The translations under genes were made by a program, and so were the position numbers. Shown piece by piece: positions 11,656-21,077 of a stretch of DNA of 64,000 bases; the stretch's first letter is position 1, and each line of letters opens with the position of its first letter. Under the pieces are notes generated by a model, which was not told the origin of the DNA, did not search any database, and worked only from the letters and a program-made list of their open reading frames with translations. Origin of the DNA: Lepraria neglecta (taxonomy: Eukaryota; Ascomycota; Lecanoromycetes; Lecanorales; Stereocaulaceae); NCBI GenBank assembly GCA_033220425.1, contig CM065653.1, positions 2,728,001 to 2,792,000 on the forward strand. Reading direction: 5' to 3'.

Positions 11656-12190
11656 TTAAGAGGACCTATACGGTATTCTTTGTGGGTTAGACGCGGTTGG
11701 TAGTGTTGACGGAAGGTATAGACTTGGTAGTTTCGCTGCTGTCGGTATAGCAGCAGGGGAGGCGGTTTTCTGCCGAGCTGGAAATGAGTAACTTAATTGG
11801 ATAGAGGTAGGAAGAAAGCTGACTATTCTGAGGTTAGACGTTGGGTAGCCAACTGGTTCGTCGTAAAGGATGTAAGCTGAAGTCCCTCGTGGACACCATC
11901 CTGTCATCATTTGGAATGCACGGGTAAGCGTTTCGATTGATGGGAAGAGTATGTGAAATCCTTCCGTCCATTAGAGTCGTGACTGCGCCGTATTTCTTGG
12001 CCTCGTCTTAGACCCTTCGGCCCTCTGGTGCGAGTGTATCGGCATCGATGAAGAGGTAGAGACCGGTCGTCGTTAAGTTCACCGCGTTGTTTCTTAATAA
12101 CGGCGACCGAAAGGGCTGCGTGTCGACGCCCTTCTTCTTTGCCCCATTTAATTCACTTGCCTTCCGCTTTCGTGGATATTTCATCGCCAA
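11656..12190 (-). pseudogene. Decayed coding fragment, unrecognised
   Basis: Two protein-like segments lie in different minus-strand frames: 12190-12008 (basic start KYPRKRKASELNGAKKK, then TTGLYLFIDADTLAPEGRRV) and 11910-11656 (GWCPRGTSAYILYDEPVGYP). Between them another frame reads EAKKYGAVTTLMDGR. Read together they look like one small globular domain interrupted by a stop and a frameshift. The alternation of strand-like and helix-like segments could fit a BRCT-like fold, but I see no diagnostic tryptophan and do not claim it. There is no convincing start or intron structure. Confidence 0.3.
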
Positions 12191-12639
12191 TAGGTTGTCT
12201 ATGATCGAGGCTATGCATGCTCAGAAAACAATCTATGTATATATAGAAAGATAAAAATATGTTCATGTATATCACTTCTTCATCAATGTCCTGAGTTTTG
12301 AAAAGGCTCACAAAAGAAAGTCTAAGTTGATAGTCGATAGGTGAAGAAGGAAAGACGAATATGAGCGAACTAGGGTCTGAACATACTTGAAGATGCCGAA
12401 TAAGAGTTCTGCCTCTAATTCAATAAGTTGAATTTGGTGAAGATTCACTCTTTGTGAGTGCAATGAAGATTTGATCGGGCGTTTGGTGATAGGTCAACAG
12501 TACTAGATGGACCGAGGAAAGGCTTGTTCGAGAGACGATCGAGAGATTCTTAATGTTTGCTTTACTGCGCGTGTGAGGCAATTTGAGCATTGACTTCACC
12601 GTGGACTGCAATTCTTGTTAGCTTTGCGTCCCCCATTAC

Positions 12640-14904
12640 TCACTTCTGACAGTATTCCAGGAATCATTGGACGCTGGTTTAAGTTCTCGGTCTTCTCGAG
12701 CGGCCATTTGCAGAGGTGGAGACGACTCTCCTTGCTCTAGGAAGAGTCTTTGCCGTTCGGCTCTCCATGGTCGCATTACGAATTCCCTATCTTGCAGCTC
12801 TTTCTTGACTGCAGTCGGATCTTTCCATAATACGTCTTTGGTGTGATCATCCCGAAAAGCTTTGATCAGGTAGTCTCAGCGCATCTGCGGCTAGAAATTT
12901 GTCATGATACATTGCAACTGCGCAAGGGTCCCATCCGTTCAGATCAGAAGGCTTGTTGGTAGCACCCGCCCTCAGGAGTCTTTCTACATTGGCTACTCTT
13001 CCCCTTTGGCTGCCCACAAGAGAGGCGTCCATCCATCAATATCCATTCACACCTAGGTCTTTGTCAAGGAGAAAATTAAGGAGTTCGACCGATCCTTCCG
13101 ATGTCGCGTGATGAAGACAAGTTCTTTGCTGCTCATCTTTGCATATTCAAGTCGAAGCCAATCCGTGCCAAGTATTTGACACACGACCGAGATCCTCCAA
13201 AAGACGCAACATGCAGAAGGCCCCGTCCTCCAAGGTACCTGGCCTCAAGATCGACAGATTTGTTCATGAGTACCTGTAAAGTCTTAAGGTGCCCTCGTAA
13301 AGAGGCTCCTTCTAACGCGCCTTTGATAATGTTTGATTGCTTTTGCCTTTCGAAGTCATACTGCAACAAGAGTTGCGGGAAGTCTTCCCACCCAGCCCAG
13401 GCTGCTGCCGCAATGAGAGGCGGGACACCAAAGCGATCCCTTCGTGTAAAGTCCGCTCCGCCTTTCGAAAGCAATCGGGTTGCTGTGTAATGCCCACATG
13501 TAGCGGCAGCATGAAGGGCACTGCGATCGAACTCGTTTCCCTCGTCGACGCCGGCGCCCTGCTCGACAAGCAACGCGACGATCTTATTAAGTCCGTAAAC
13601 TGCACTGACCCACCATGCTGAAGCTGGTCCAGAACGAGAACTGTCAAACGTTTCTGCCTCGGGAGCACTATTCCGACATTCATAAAGAGGACTTAGGCGC
13701 TCTCTGAGATACAAAAGTAGAAGATGTTTGGATTTCTGCGCAAGATAATCCAGGAGCGTGTTTTGAACCAAATCCTTTGCTCGCCCGCGTGCATGTCGCC
13801 CCCAATTAAAGACCGCATACGCATGAAAAGGTCTCTATTGCAAGCGAAAACCAAGTTCCGTGTCGCTGCAGTGTCGTAACTCTTCTAAATCGGTAAATGA
13901 GATATACGTAAGACATGTCTGTAGTATATATACTTGGCCCTTGGGGAAGATCTGATCCATCTTGCACATAAAGTATTGTTGCAAGCTGTAGTGCACTAAG
14001 CCAACAAGACTGCTCTCGCGCTGATACACCAAAAGACCGTTGCATGCCGAGATGAGGTTACCGCTATCTGGAATATTATCCTCATCGAAGACTGTGTCTT
14101 GAGGCTCAACAGCCAAGGCATCTTGGAGCTCTACTATGCTCATTGGTCTCGAAGCAAAGAATATCCATTGAATGAATCTCAGTGTCAGGCTAGATTGATC
14201 AGGATGTTGAGCCCTAATGCGATCCATGGCATCATCATAAATCTCATCAAGGCCTTCCGGTAATATTTCTAAAGCGTTCTTCAACTTGCGGAGAGTTGTC
14301 TTTGTACTTAATGATTCAAGGTGAAGACGAGCCTGTAAGAACCTTCACATATGTATCAGTTCGTGAATAGTTTTAAAGCGATGGACACGAGCTAGGGTTC
14401 TTACATTCCTTCCGCTTTTGCAGCAATGGTCGTTGCAGTGATACTGTACAGATCCGGATCCTTTTCGGCATTGAGCTTGATTCTCTCAAAATCGCCAACA
14501 CGCTTCTGTACGTAGTTCTTTGTGTCCTGATCTTTGGCTTGAATATCAAGCCGGCACGCATAAGAGAGGTAAACCTGGATGCTAGGTAAGTCTTTACTCC
14601 ATCTCTCTTCTAGCGAAACAAGCTGGACCTTATCGAGCTTCTTCCGAAGACTTCGGATACCGTTTTCCTTAGACTTGATGTTTTCCTCAATCTTTAGTAT
14701 AACCTCGCTATTAAGTGCCCTGTGCTGCATGGCAGACTCAACAAGCTTGAGAGTGTTTGTGACTGCTTCCATCAAAGCGTACATCCTGGCAACATTGTGC
14801 TCTGCATTCTTCCAAGATTGATAGTATTCCAGCAAACCCTGGCATACGGTTATGCCGAGGGAGAGAAGCCCCGCTATGCCAGAGGAGAGCCCGAGCGGTT
14901 CCAT
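12640..14904 (-). pseudogene. HeLo-type N-terminus plus NACHT tail/winged-helix plus ankyrin repeats (STAND-like), NTPase core absent, decayed
   Basis: The start MEPLGLSSGIAGLLSLGIT at 14904 opens a HeLo-like N-terminal domain (about 130 residues) of fungal NLR/STAND proteins, which act in non-self recognition and heterokaryon incompatibility. Without a break it continues into the segment that normally follows the NACHT core (RLDIQAKDQDTKNYVQKRV). An intron near 14404-14333 follows, then MFLQARLHLESL and the winged-helix part (KNALEILPEGLDEIYDDAMDRI). No Walker A or B motif appears anywhere between. Ankyrin repeats follow (ALHAAATCGHY; GLLHVASFGGS; TCLHHATSEGS). Damage: TAG at 13835-13837, then at least three frame changes between about 13140 and 12840. 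The last coding-like block (LQDREFVMRPWRAERQRLF) ends near 12640. Likely a dead gene. Confidence 0.8.
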
Positions 14905-14971
14905 TGGTAAACATCAACTTCAGAATCTAATAGAACAGGCTTGAGTGGGTCTATGAGATGAATGCATAGCA

Positions 14972-14994
14972 ATGATGACGATCAGAAAGAAGCA
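14972..14994 (+). repeat. Left copy of 23-bp direct repeat flanking the short LTR element
   Basis: The sequence begins ATGATGACGATC and ends AAGAAGCA. The same 23 bases occur at 17475-17497, directly after the right LTR. It behaves like a target-site duplication but is far longer than the usual 4-6 bp. Confidence 0.8.
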
Positions 14995-14995
14995 T

Positions 14996-15103
14996 CGTTA
15001 GCATAAATCACCTCTCAGCCCTACTCAGCCCTACTACCTGGTGCGCATAAATAGCACGCATCTCCCATAGAGAATCAATCAAGTCGTCCTCAATATGCTA
15101 AAG
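14996..15103 (+). repeat. Left LTR of the outer TRIM-like element (108 bp)
   Basis: It matches 17367-17474 with about one visible difference (CTACTCAGCC versus CTACTTAGCC). Near identity of the LTRs suggests fairly recent insertion. It is followed by the primer binding site. Confidence 0.85.
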
Positions 15104-16054
15104 GGTTATGAGCCCGGGTTCAGCGCATCACTACGCTGCAAGATGACTTCCTTCGTACAGAATCCGATTTGTACGTCGTACTCAGGCCCAGATACTAGGG
15201 TCTAGCTGTGTAGTTGGACCAAGAAAATTTCAATTCAATCTATAGCATCGATGCTTTCGTCGCTACTCTTCTTCCTATAATAAACATCATTAACCACGCC
15301 GCCTTTACAGCGCCGGAAGCCAGAAATAAGTCAAATCACCAACGGAAAACGAGGCAGAGATCTGACCAGAGACGGATAGGAATTACCCACAGAAACGAGG
15401 CAACAATCTGACCAGAAACAATTGGGATATTGGCATAGGAAACAAGGCAGGCAAGACTGGGGCGAAGTTGTTGGGGCCTAGAGGGCTAGGATTAAGGGGA
15501 GGGCAGACGGAAGCACATCGGTGGTGCCTTATACAAAGAAGAAGGGGAGCGCCGAAGGGAGCATTGAAGGGAGTACCAAGGGGAGCACCAAGAGGGAGCA
15601 CCACCAGAGGGAGCACCAAAGAATTCAATCAGGGGTCCCAAGTCGGCAGCCAGAAGAGCCTTTTTACAGGCCAGTCATTATAGGCCCCAGAATAGGCCCA
15701 GCCAGGGGGTCAACGGTCAACGCGTCCTACCTCTAACGGCATCAACACCGCTTCGACAGCGATCTCTTATCGGTACTTAATACGCGGTTTGCAAATTTCC
15801 TCCCTACGATATACTATCGACCGCCGACCAGATTAGGTCAGGTCGGGATACGGGGCTATATACCATTGACCTTCGCCGAGTAACCAGAAACGAGTTGGTT
15901 AGCGTACCGGCAGAAACGAGGCACGACGTAAAAAGGCTTTGGGGAGCTATGATTCAAGGGGAGGAGAGCAACAGAAGCGCACCGGTGGTGCCCTACATGG
16001 GGTATTTACACCAAGATAGGCCGGAGAACAGCGGAAGTACACCGGAGTTGATAC

Positions 16055-16197
16055 TGTTGCAATCCGTTGCTTGATTGCTTTCTATGCGATTCCAGAAGCC
16101 TGTTGCTAGCCGTTCTTTGTCTGCTTTGGCCATATATGGGGCCCTGGGGGCCCCCATTAGCTAGATATCCTTCCCAGCCTATTGCCATATTGTAACA
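16055..16197 (+). repeat. Left LTR (143 bp) of the nested TRIM-like element
   Basis: It begins TGTTGCAATCC and ends ATTGTAACA, and is followed at once by the initiator-tRNA-type primer site. Confidence 0.88.
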
Positions 16198-16278
16198 GGT
16201 TATGAGCCCGGACAGCGCCTATTCCGCTGCACCTTTATGGGAAAGGTTCCCTCGCAGCACGATATCTGCGTTGTATAC

Positions 16279-16430
16279 ATTCAGCCCTCGGATTTGCTTG
16301 CCAATCGACTTACCTATATAGAGTCAGAACTCAGTGGAGGCATCATGGAGGAATTCAGCCCTCGGATTTGCTTACTAATCGACTTACAGATATGGAGTCA
16401 GAACTTAGTGGAGGCATCATGGAGGAACTC
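16279..16430 (+). repeat. 74-bp tandem duplication inside the nested element
   Basis: Two diverged copies start ATTCAGCCCTCGGATTTG at 16279 and 16353, each running to GGAGGCATCATGGAGGAA. They lie just upstream of the 69-bp repeat array. Confidence 0.8.
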
Positions 16431-16514
16431 GGCTCTCAATCAGTTATTTCTGGGAGTATTTCGGTCCGGATACAGGGGGAGATATATAGATTCTCAGGCC
16501 TATGACGACCACTC

Positions 16515-16800
16515 AAGCCCTATATGGTTTTGTAGGCACGGCTCCTCAATCAGTTATTTCTGGGAGCATTTCGGTCTGGATACAAGCCCTATACGGCTTT
16601 GTAGGCACGGCTCCTCAATCAGTTATTTCTGGGAGCATTTCGGTCTGGATACAAGCCCTATACGGTTTTGTAGGCACGGCTCCTCAATCAGTTATTTCTG
16701 GGAGTATTTCGGTCCGTATACAGGGGAGATGAATTCTCAGGCCTACGACGACTACTCAAGCCCTACACGGTTTTATAGGCACGGCTCCTCAGTCAGTTGC
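16515..16800 (+). repeat. 69-bp tandem repeat array inside the nested element
   Basis: Units start AAGCCCTATA at 16515, 16584 and 16653, with a diverged further copy near 16756. Each contains TAGGCACGGCTCCTCAATCA and GTTATTTCTGGGAG. A plus-strand open frame of about 190 codons passes through because 69 is a multiple of three. Its repeated peptide (CRHGSSISYFWE) has no known counterpart and is probably not translated. Confidence 0.85.
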
Positions 16801-16940
16801 TACTGAGAGTATTTCGTCCGGATACAGGGGAGATATATGGATTCTCAGGACTATCAACGACCTCTCGGACGCCGACAAATGTTTTGGGTCCAGGATTGAG
16901 GGGAGCGCTAGCAGGGATATGTTTCTAGCATCTAGGGGAG

Positions 16941-17083
16941 TGTTGCAATCCGTTGCTTGATTGCTTTCTATGCGATTCCAGAAGCCTGTTGCTAGCCGTT
17001 CTTTGTCTGCTTTGGCCATATATGGGGCCCTGGGGGCCCCTATTAGCTAGATATCCTTCCCAGCCTATTGCCACATTGTAACA
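16941..17083 (+). repeat. Right LTR (143 bp) of the nested TRIM-like element
   Basis: Direct copy of 16055-16197, preceded by the purine tract CTAGGGGAG and followed by the GATAC target duplication. Confidence 0.88.
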
Positions 17084-17366
17084 GATACTGCAAGGCCGGC
17101 GAACAGGGGAGGCAGCCTACGCCTTCGAGTCCTAGTACGCAAAACGGCCGAATGCAGTAAGAAGCCCTGCACCGGCAGGCACAGTGTACATCCAGGGTAC
17201 TCTTCCCGATTTCCCTCTACGCCAGAACGAGCGAATTAAGCGGAGGTTTACGGGTTTAAGGAGGCTTTAAAGCAGGATATACAGACGGAAGATTCAAGGG
17301 GAGCTTTAACAGCAGCTTTATTGGCGACAGGATAGGGCTTTTACAGGCCTAATCGTTGAAGGGGAG

Positions 17367-17474
17367 CGTTAGCATAAATCACCTCTCAGCCCTACTTAGC
17401 CCTACTACCTGGTGCGCATAAATAGCACGCATCTCCCATAGAGAATCAATCAAGTCGTCCTCAATATGCTAAAG
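17367..17474 (+). repeat. Right LTR of the outer TRIM-like element (108 bp)
   Basis: Direct copy of 14996-15103. It is preceded by a purine tract and followed at 17475 by the second copy of the 23-bp direct repeat. Confidence 0.85.
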
Positions 17475-17497
17475 ATGATGACGATCAGAAAGAAGCA

Positions 17498-17810
17498 AAC
17501 ACCGTATAAGCAGATGAGGACGCTGCTGCCTGTGGCGCCTTATCGCTTAAACGGACGTTGCGCTCTTCTGCAGCAAGTAAGCTTTCCAGGCTTCTCTTCT
17601 ATACCTCGCCACAGAAAGATTGTTATGTGACAGATTGAGCTTCTTAGCGAGATTCTTTTCGCAATCGACGTATTGTTGCATCCCACCCGTGGACTTACTT
17701 AGTCCTCCATGGATCTACCATAACCACCGATGGATATCTTGGGACCAATGGCTTCATTCGTGGAACCCCTCCACCCATCTCATGGACGCCCAAGGCCCTA
17801 AAACGTCCAC
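17498..17810. other. Short spacer, no supported gene
   Basis: No gene or repeat seen between the outer TRIM-like element and the MITE-like element. Confidence 0.4.
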
Positions 17811-17818
17811 TAACTTTG

Positions 17819-18615
17819 GGGGGCGGATACGCATAGACCCCCCCTAGGACATAGACCCCCCCAGGACATAGACCCCCCCCCAGGACATAGAACCCCCCCC
17901 CCCCAAAGGACATAGCCCCCCCCCCAGGACATAGACCCCCCCCAGGACATAGAAAACCCCCCCGGGCATAGACCCCCCCTTAATGCGGTTACCATTCTAC
18001 AACGCCTTGGTCAATAGGCTTCAAACTCGTTTCTCTGCGGGTTCTAATGGTGTTTGGAGAGCCTGTGAGCTCTGGAGTGGTAGCGCTTGGTGGTGGTGGT
18101 GGCGTGAGACCTCGCTGTCGCCCGAGCTTTCCTCTCTACCTACTCCACCGACTTTTTAACGGAAATGTAATACGGCGAAAGCGGAGGACCTGAATAGCAC
18201 CGAGCTCGCTCAGATCTTTAGTGTATTTACAGCTAAAATTAGAGCGCATCTGGTATTTACAAGGTCATTGTGTTTCGTGCGTTACCATTTTCCATAGGAT
18301 CGCAATAAAATCTCTATTTAACACGTCTACAGCTATGGTAATATAGCATATTATATCTTCCCTCTATAATACCTCTTTCTTGGCCCTTTATAGTCTCTTT
18401 ATATAGTGTTGCTGCCGCCTATAAGATACGGAGAAGCATGCGCATGCTGGGTAGTCTACGGCAGCAACACCACGCCGGCGGGGCTACCCAGTACGGCAAA
18501 TGTGATAGCGACAGTGAAGTTGACGTCGCTATGTAGTATGGGCGACAGCGAGGTCTTATTCGTTGAGATCTAGGGGGGTCTATGTCCTGGGGGGGGTCTA
18601 TGCGTATCCGCCCCC
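17819..18615 (+). mobile_element. MITE-like element with G/C-tract terminal inverted repeats and 8-bp target duplication TAACTTTG
   Basis: The left end reads GGGGGCGGATACGCATAGAC followed by C tracts. The right end (to 18615) is its inverted copy. TAACTTTG occurs at 17811-17818 and again at 18616-18623, an 8-bp target duplication as made by hAT-type (or Mutator-type) transposition. The 797-bp element carries no transposase. The left arm holds a run of GGACATAG plus poly-C units (about 17837-17985). Inside lies a second inverted repeat, GACCTCGCTGTCGCCC near 18108 matched by its complement near 18541-18556, which could be an older nested element. Confidence 0.82.
17837..17985 (+). repeat. Tandem (GGACATAGA + C-tract) minisatellite
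   Basis: About six or seven units of GGACATAGA separated by runs of roughly 6-12 C. The minus strand therefore has many G-runs and could form G-quadruplexes. The inverted right arm (18571-18600) has only one or two units, so the array has expanded on the left side only. Open frames here on the minus strand (Gly/Pro-rich) are artefacts of the repeat. Confidence 0.85.
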
Positions 18616-19005
18616 TAACTTTGTTGCTCCGCGCGCCGCTCCAGGGGCTACTCTGGCCCCCTATAGCCTAGAAACTCCCAGACAGCTGCCGCTGTTAAAC
18701 TTTCAGTATTATTACTGGATAATGATATCGCCGCCGCCGCTGTTGTCGTGATCGTTATATTTATTAATTCTATTAGCGACCGGTGGCCTGTAGTACCGTG
18801 AGTAATAGCAGTAGTAGTAGAGAAAGGTAGGGCTATAGTCTATGGACGGCGCGCTGAATTCGTAGGAAATTTGGTGTCGATGAGATGAGTGGAGGGGTCC
18901 ACGAAAGAAGCCATTGGTCCATAGATAAGCATACTATCCTTGGACTGGGGGGATCCATGGGTGGAATGCAACGTATCAGTACGAGGGTGCGTACTCGTGC
19001 TAGAA

Positions 19006-19208
19006 GGGTTCACCCCCGAATGGGCTACTCATAGGGCTGACGCCTGTAGCCTCCTTAGAATATGCCCTAGAGCTGATTGCTTAGGCGACAGCTTTGTCCG
19101 CGGAACCTATCGGCTTAGGGCCTAGCAGACGAGCTCTAGGGGCGCTCTCCCGGGCCTCAGCCCTATGAGTGGCCCATTTGGGGGTTTGGCCCACTAGGGG
19201 GTGAACCC
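19006..19208 (+). mobile_element. Small foldback/MITE-like element, copy 1
   Basis: The ends are inverted repeats beginning GGGTTCACCCCC. Further in, the right arm (read inward) has AGTGGGCCAAACC, and both arms contain ACTCATAGGGCTGA. The copy is 203 bp and non-coding. A related element with the same end sequence lies at 52420-52611. No clear target duplication is seen. Confidence 0.68.
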
Positions 19209-20455
19209 GACGCTTTGGCGCGTGTTGCTAAGGCTTGAGCAATCTGACTAGGTCAACTTGTCTTATTCAAGGTACAGTAACACTGATGTTGCTTCCAAGT
19301 GTTAGATAGTTGCTTACCCTGTGACCTAGGTTCATCGTCCCGAGTCCTTGCATCCCTGCACCTTGAAGAGCCATCCCATCTGCCAGCGTTGACATAACGA
19401 AGGACCCCACCTGCCGGATCAAGAGATGGACATGTAGGCTGGGCGTTTTTCGCGGTTCTATGGACGTCCCATGGACAACAAGTTTTGAAGGATAGAGAGT
19501 GGATTAGACATGCCATTTCGCAGTCTGACCAATTTAGGCGCTGCAACAGGACGGCTGCTTCGCAACTGCAGCACTGTTCATAACTCGTTAGCCTGGAGAT
19601 TACAGTGCCGGTAGCTTAGCCAGAGGTGCTAGAGGTGCTAGAGTTGCTGCTGAACTGCAAGAGACAGGCTCCTGAACAATCGGTCAGGTAGTATGGCCGA
19701 GTCAGTGTTTAGGAACGCCTTGTGACGTACGCAGCAAACGGCGTTCTAGGACAGACTTTACATTGTGTATTAACATAATCTACGCCTTTGACGTACATGA
19801 CTGTGAAGCAGCTTCTTACGGCGAGGCTCTGTTGAATCTTTATCAATAAGATGGTAATGATGGAGGCTACTTTGGGCTACACACGGAACACAATAAGAGT
19901 CCTTGGGGATAGGCCACGCGAATAAGACTATGCCGGATATAGTGGGAGAAAGAATCGCTGGATCATACGGGATTTTGTGTTACAATGCTTGCAGATGGAG
20001 TTCTAGAAAGCTATTCAGCGGTTCATGTCGCCGAATGGTTGAGTAGGTCTATTTGCACCTTACGATCCTCCGGCAAAGCGGCCATAAGAGTAGGGAGATG
20101 ATAGGATCAAATAAGAAGAAGGGAATTCCAGCTGGACGGATTGAACAACAAGGAGGAATGAATGCAGGTGGTTTGATTGCGAACATGTCCGTAAACCCAC
20201 TGGCGCATAGTAATTCTTACTGCGCGAGGCGACGAATCCGGGTTACGGTTTTTTGCGCGATGTAAGCAGGCAGCAAGAAAGCCAATCAATGCAGGCAAAG
20301 ACAACGCAGAATCTTGCGTGTCTTGCTTCTATTCGTACATGAAAACCGCTTCGGATTCTTCCCACAAGACATGATGCTCTATAAGAAGCCAGCCTGGCTT
20401 GCGTTCTCTGAGCCATATCCAATTTCTACAGAACCCTCCTACAACGATTCGCACT
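19209..20455. other. Intergenic stretch, no supported gene
   Basis: A 97-codon minus-strand frame (19253-19546) and others lack recognisable motifs. I see no RNA gene or further repeat here. Confidence 0.4.
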
Positions 20456-20844
20456 ATGCCAGTCGACACCAGAATTCCTTATCGTGTCAGCGAGAAAACA
20501 CTCAAAGCATGGCTAGAGAAAAACATTGGTAACGATCAGAATGCAAGGCCGCTATGGAGCTACAGGGTAGGTAATTGCCTCCATCGGCTTTTGGTTCAAG
20601 GCTAACTATTGCTGCCCAACGCAGGCGGTGCATCAGGGGAATAATGATTGGTGGCAGGTCACAGCACCGAGGGCTATTACAAGTGTGAGGAGCGAACCTT
20701 TCCTAGTCTGACTTCTAATTGCCGCGCATTATTGCTCACGTGATTATTTAGGATGAACGGGAAGACATGAAAATCCAAGACGACAAGGACAAGAAGAAGC
20801 TAAAAGCAGTCTTCGACTATAGCTCAAGTGAAGAAGAAGCCTAA
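20456..20844 (+). CDS. Small three-exon gene, 87 residues, function unknown
   Basis: Predicted exons are 20456-20566, 20625-20684 and 20752-20844, with GT-AG introns of 58 and 67 nt. The exon lengths (111, 60, 93) all keep frame. The product starts MPVDTRIPYRVSEKTLKAWL, has a tryptophan-rich middle (GNNDWWQVTAPRAITS) and ends in a lysine-rich then acidic tail (SSSEEEA, TAA). The clean exon phases and compact hydrophilic protein make it look real. I do not recognise the family. No signal peptide or membrane segment is present. Its neighbour downstream on the same strand is the CorA-like gene. Confidence 0.55.
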
Positions 20845-21077
20845 AGCAGAGTTGCGCCCTGTTTGTGTGGGGGCGCGGGGTGAGCTGCATGAGCCTTACC
20901 ACTGTGGCCAAAGAAATTGCAGCTCTGTTGAAGAATGGTCCAGCCTGGCGCAAGGGCTTGGGATCTTCAGTGCTAGAAAAGCATGATGATGAGAAGTTTT
21001 TTCGATAGCCTTACGATGTGTGGAACATAGAAATCATTGACAGAAGAGCTTTCGGTGTTTAATTATATTTCTAAATC

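Larger units (their letters stand above)
16055..17083 (+). mobile_element. Second TRIM-like LTR element nested in the first, 5-bp target duplication GATAC
   Basis: LTRs of 143 bp at 16055-16197 and 16941-17083 begin TGTTGCAATCC and end TTGTAACA. They differ at only a couple of positions. GATAC flanks both sides (16050-16054 and 17084-17088). The primer site GGTTATGAGCCCGG starts at 16198 and the purine tract AGGGGAG lies just before 16941. The 743-bp interior encodes no transposition protein and consists largely of tandem repeats. The first 41 bases of the LTR differ from those of the copia LTR at 39.2/50.5 kb (read on its own strand) at about five positions, so this is probably a non-autonomous relative of that copia family. 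Confidence 0.85.
14996..17474 (+). mobile_element. Non-autonomous short-LTR retrotransposon (TRIM-like), host of a second nested element
   Basis: Near-identical 108-bp direct repeats lie at 14996-15103 and 17367-17474. Each LTR carries inverted ends TTAGCATA...TATGCTAA. Directly after the left LTR, at 15104, comes GGTTATGAGCCCGGG, which matches the complement of the anticodon arm of initiator tRNA-Met, the half-tRNA primer site used by copia-class elements. Just before the right LTR is a purine tract (GAAGGGGAG). No reverse transcriptase, integrase or gag frame is visible, so it would depend on another element in trans. Removing the nested element at 16055-17083 leaves about 1.4 kb. The interior near 15540-15640 has a degenerate purine-rich minisatellite built on GGGAGCACCA-like units. 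Confidence 0.78.

Noticed and set aside
16237-16806. 189-codon open frame with a repeated CRHGSSISYFWE peptide
   Set aside because: It lies wholly within the tandem array of a non-autonomous LTR element. The repeat period of 69 keeps it open by chance.
17837-17985. Regularly spaced GGACATAG repeats resembling a CRISPR array
   Set aside because: The spacers are homopolymer C runs, the genome is eukaryotic, and the array is part of a transposon arm.
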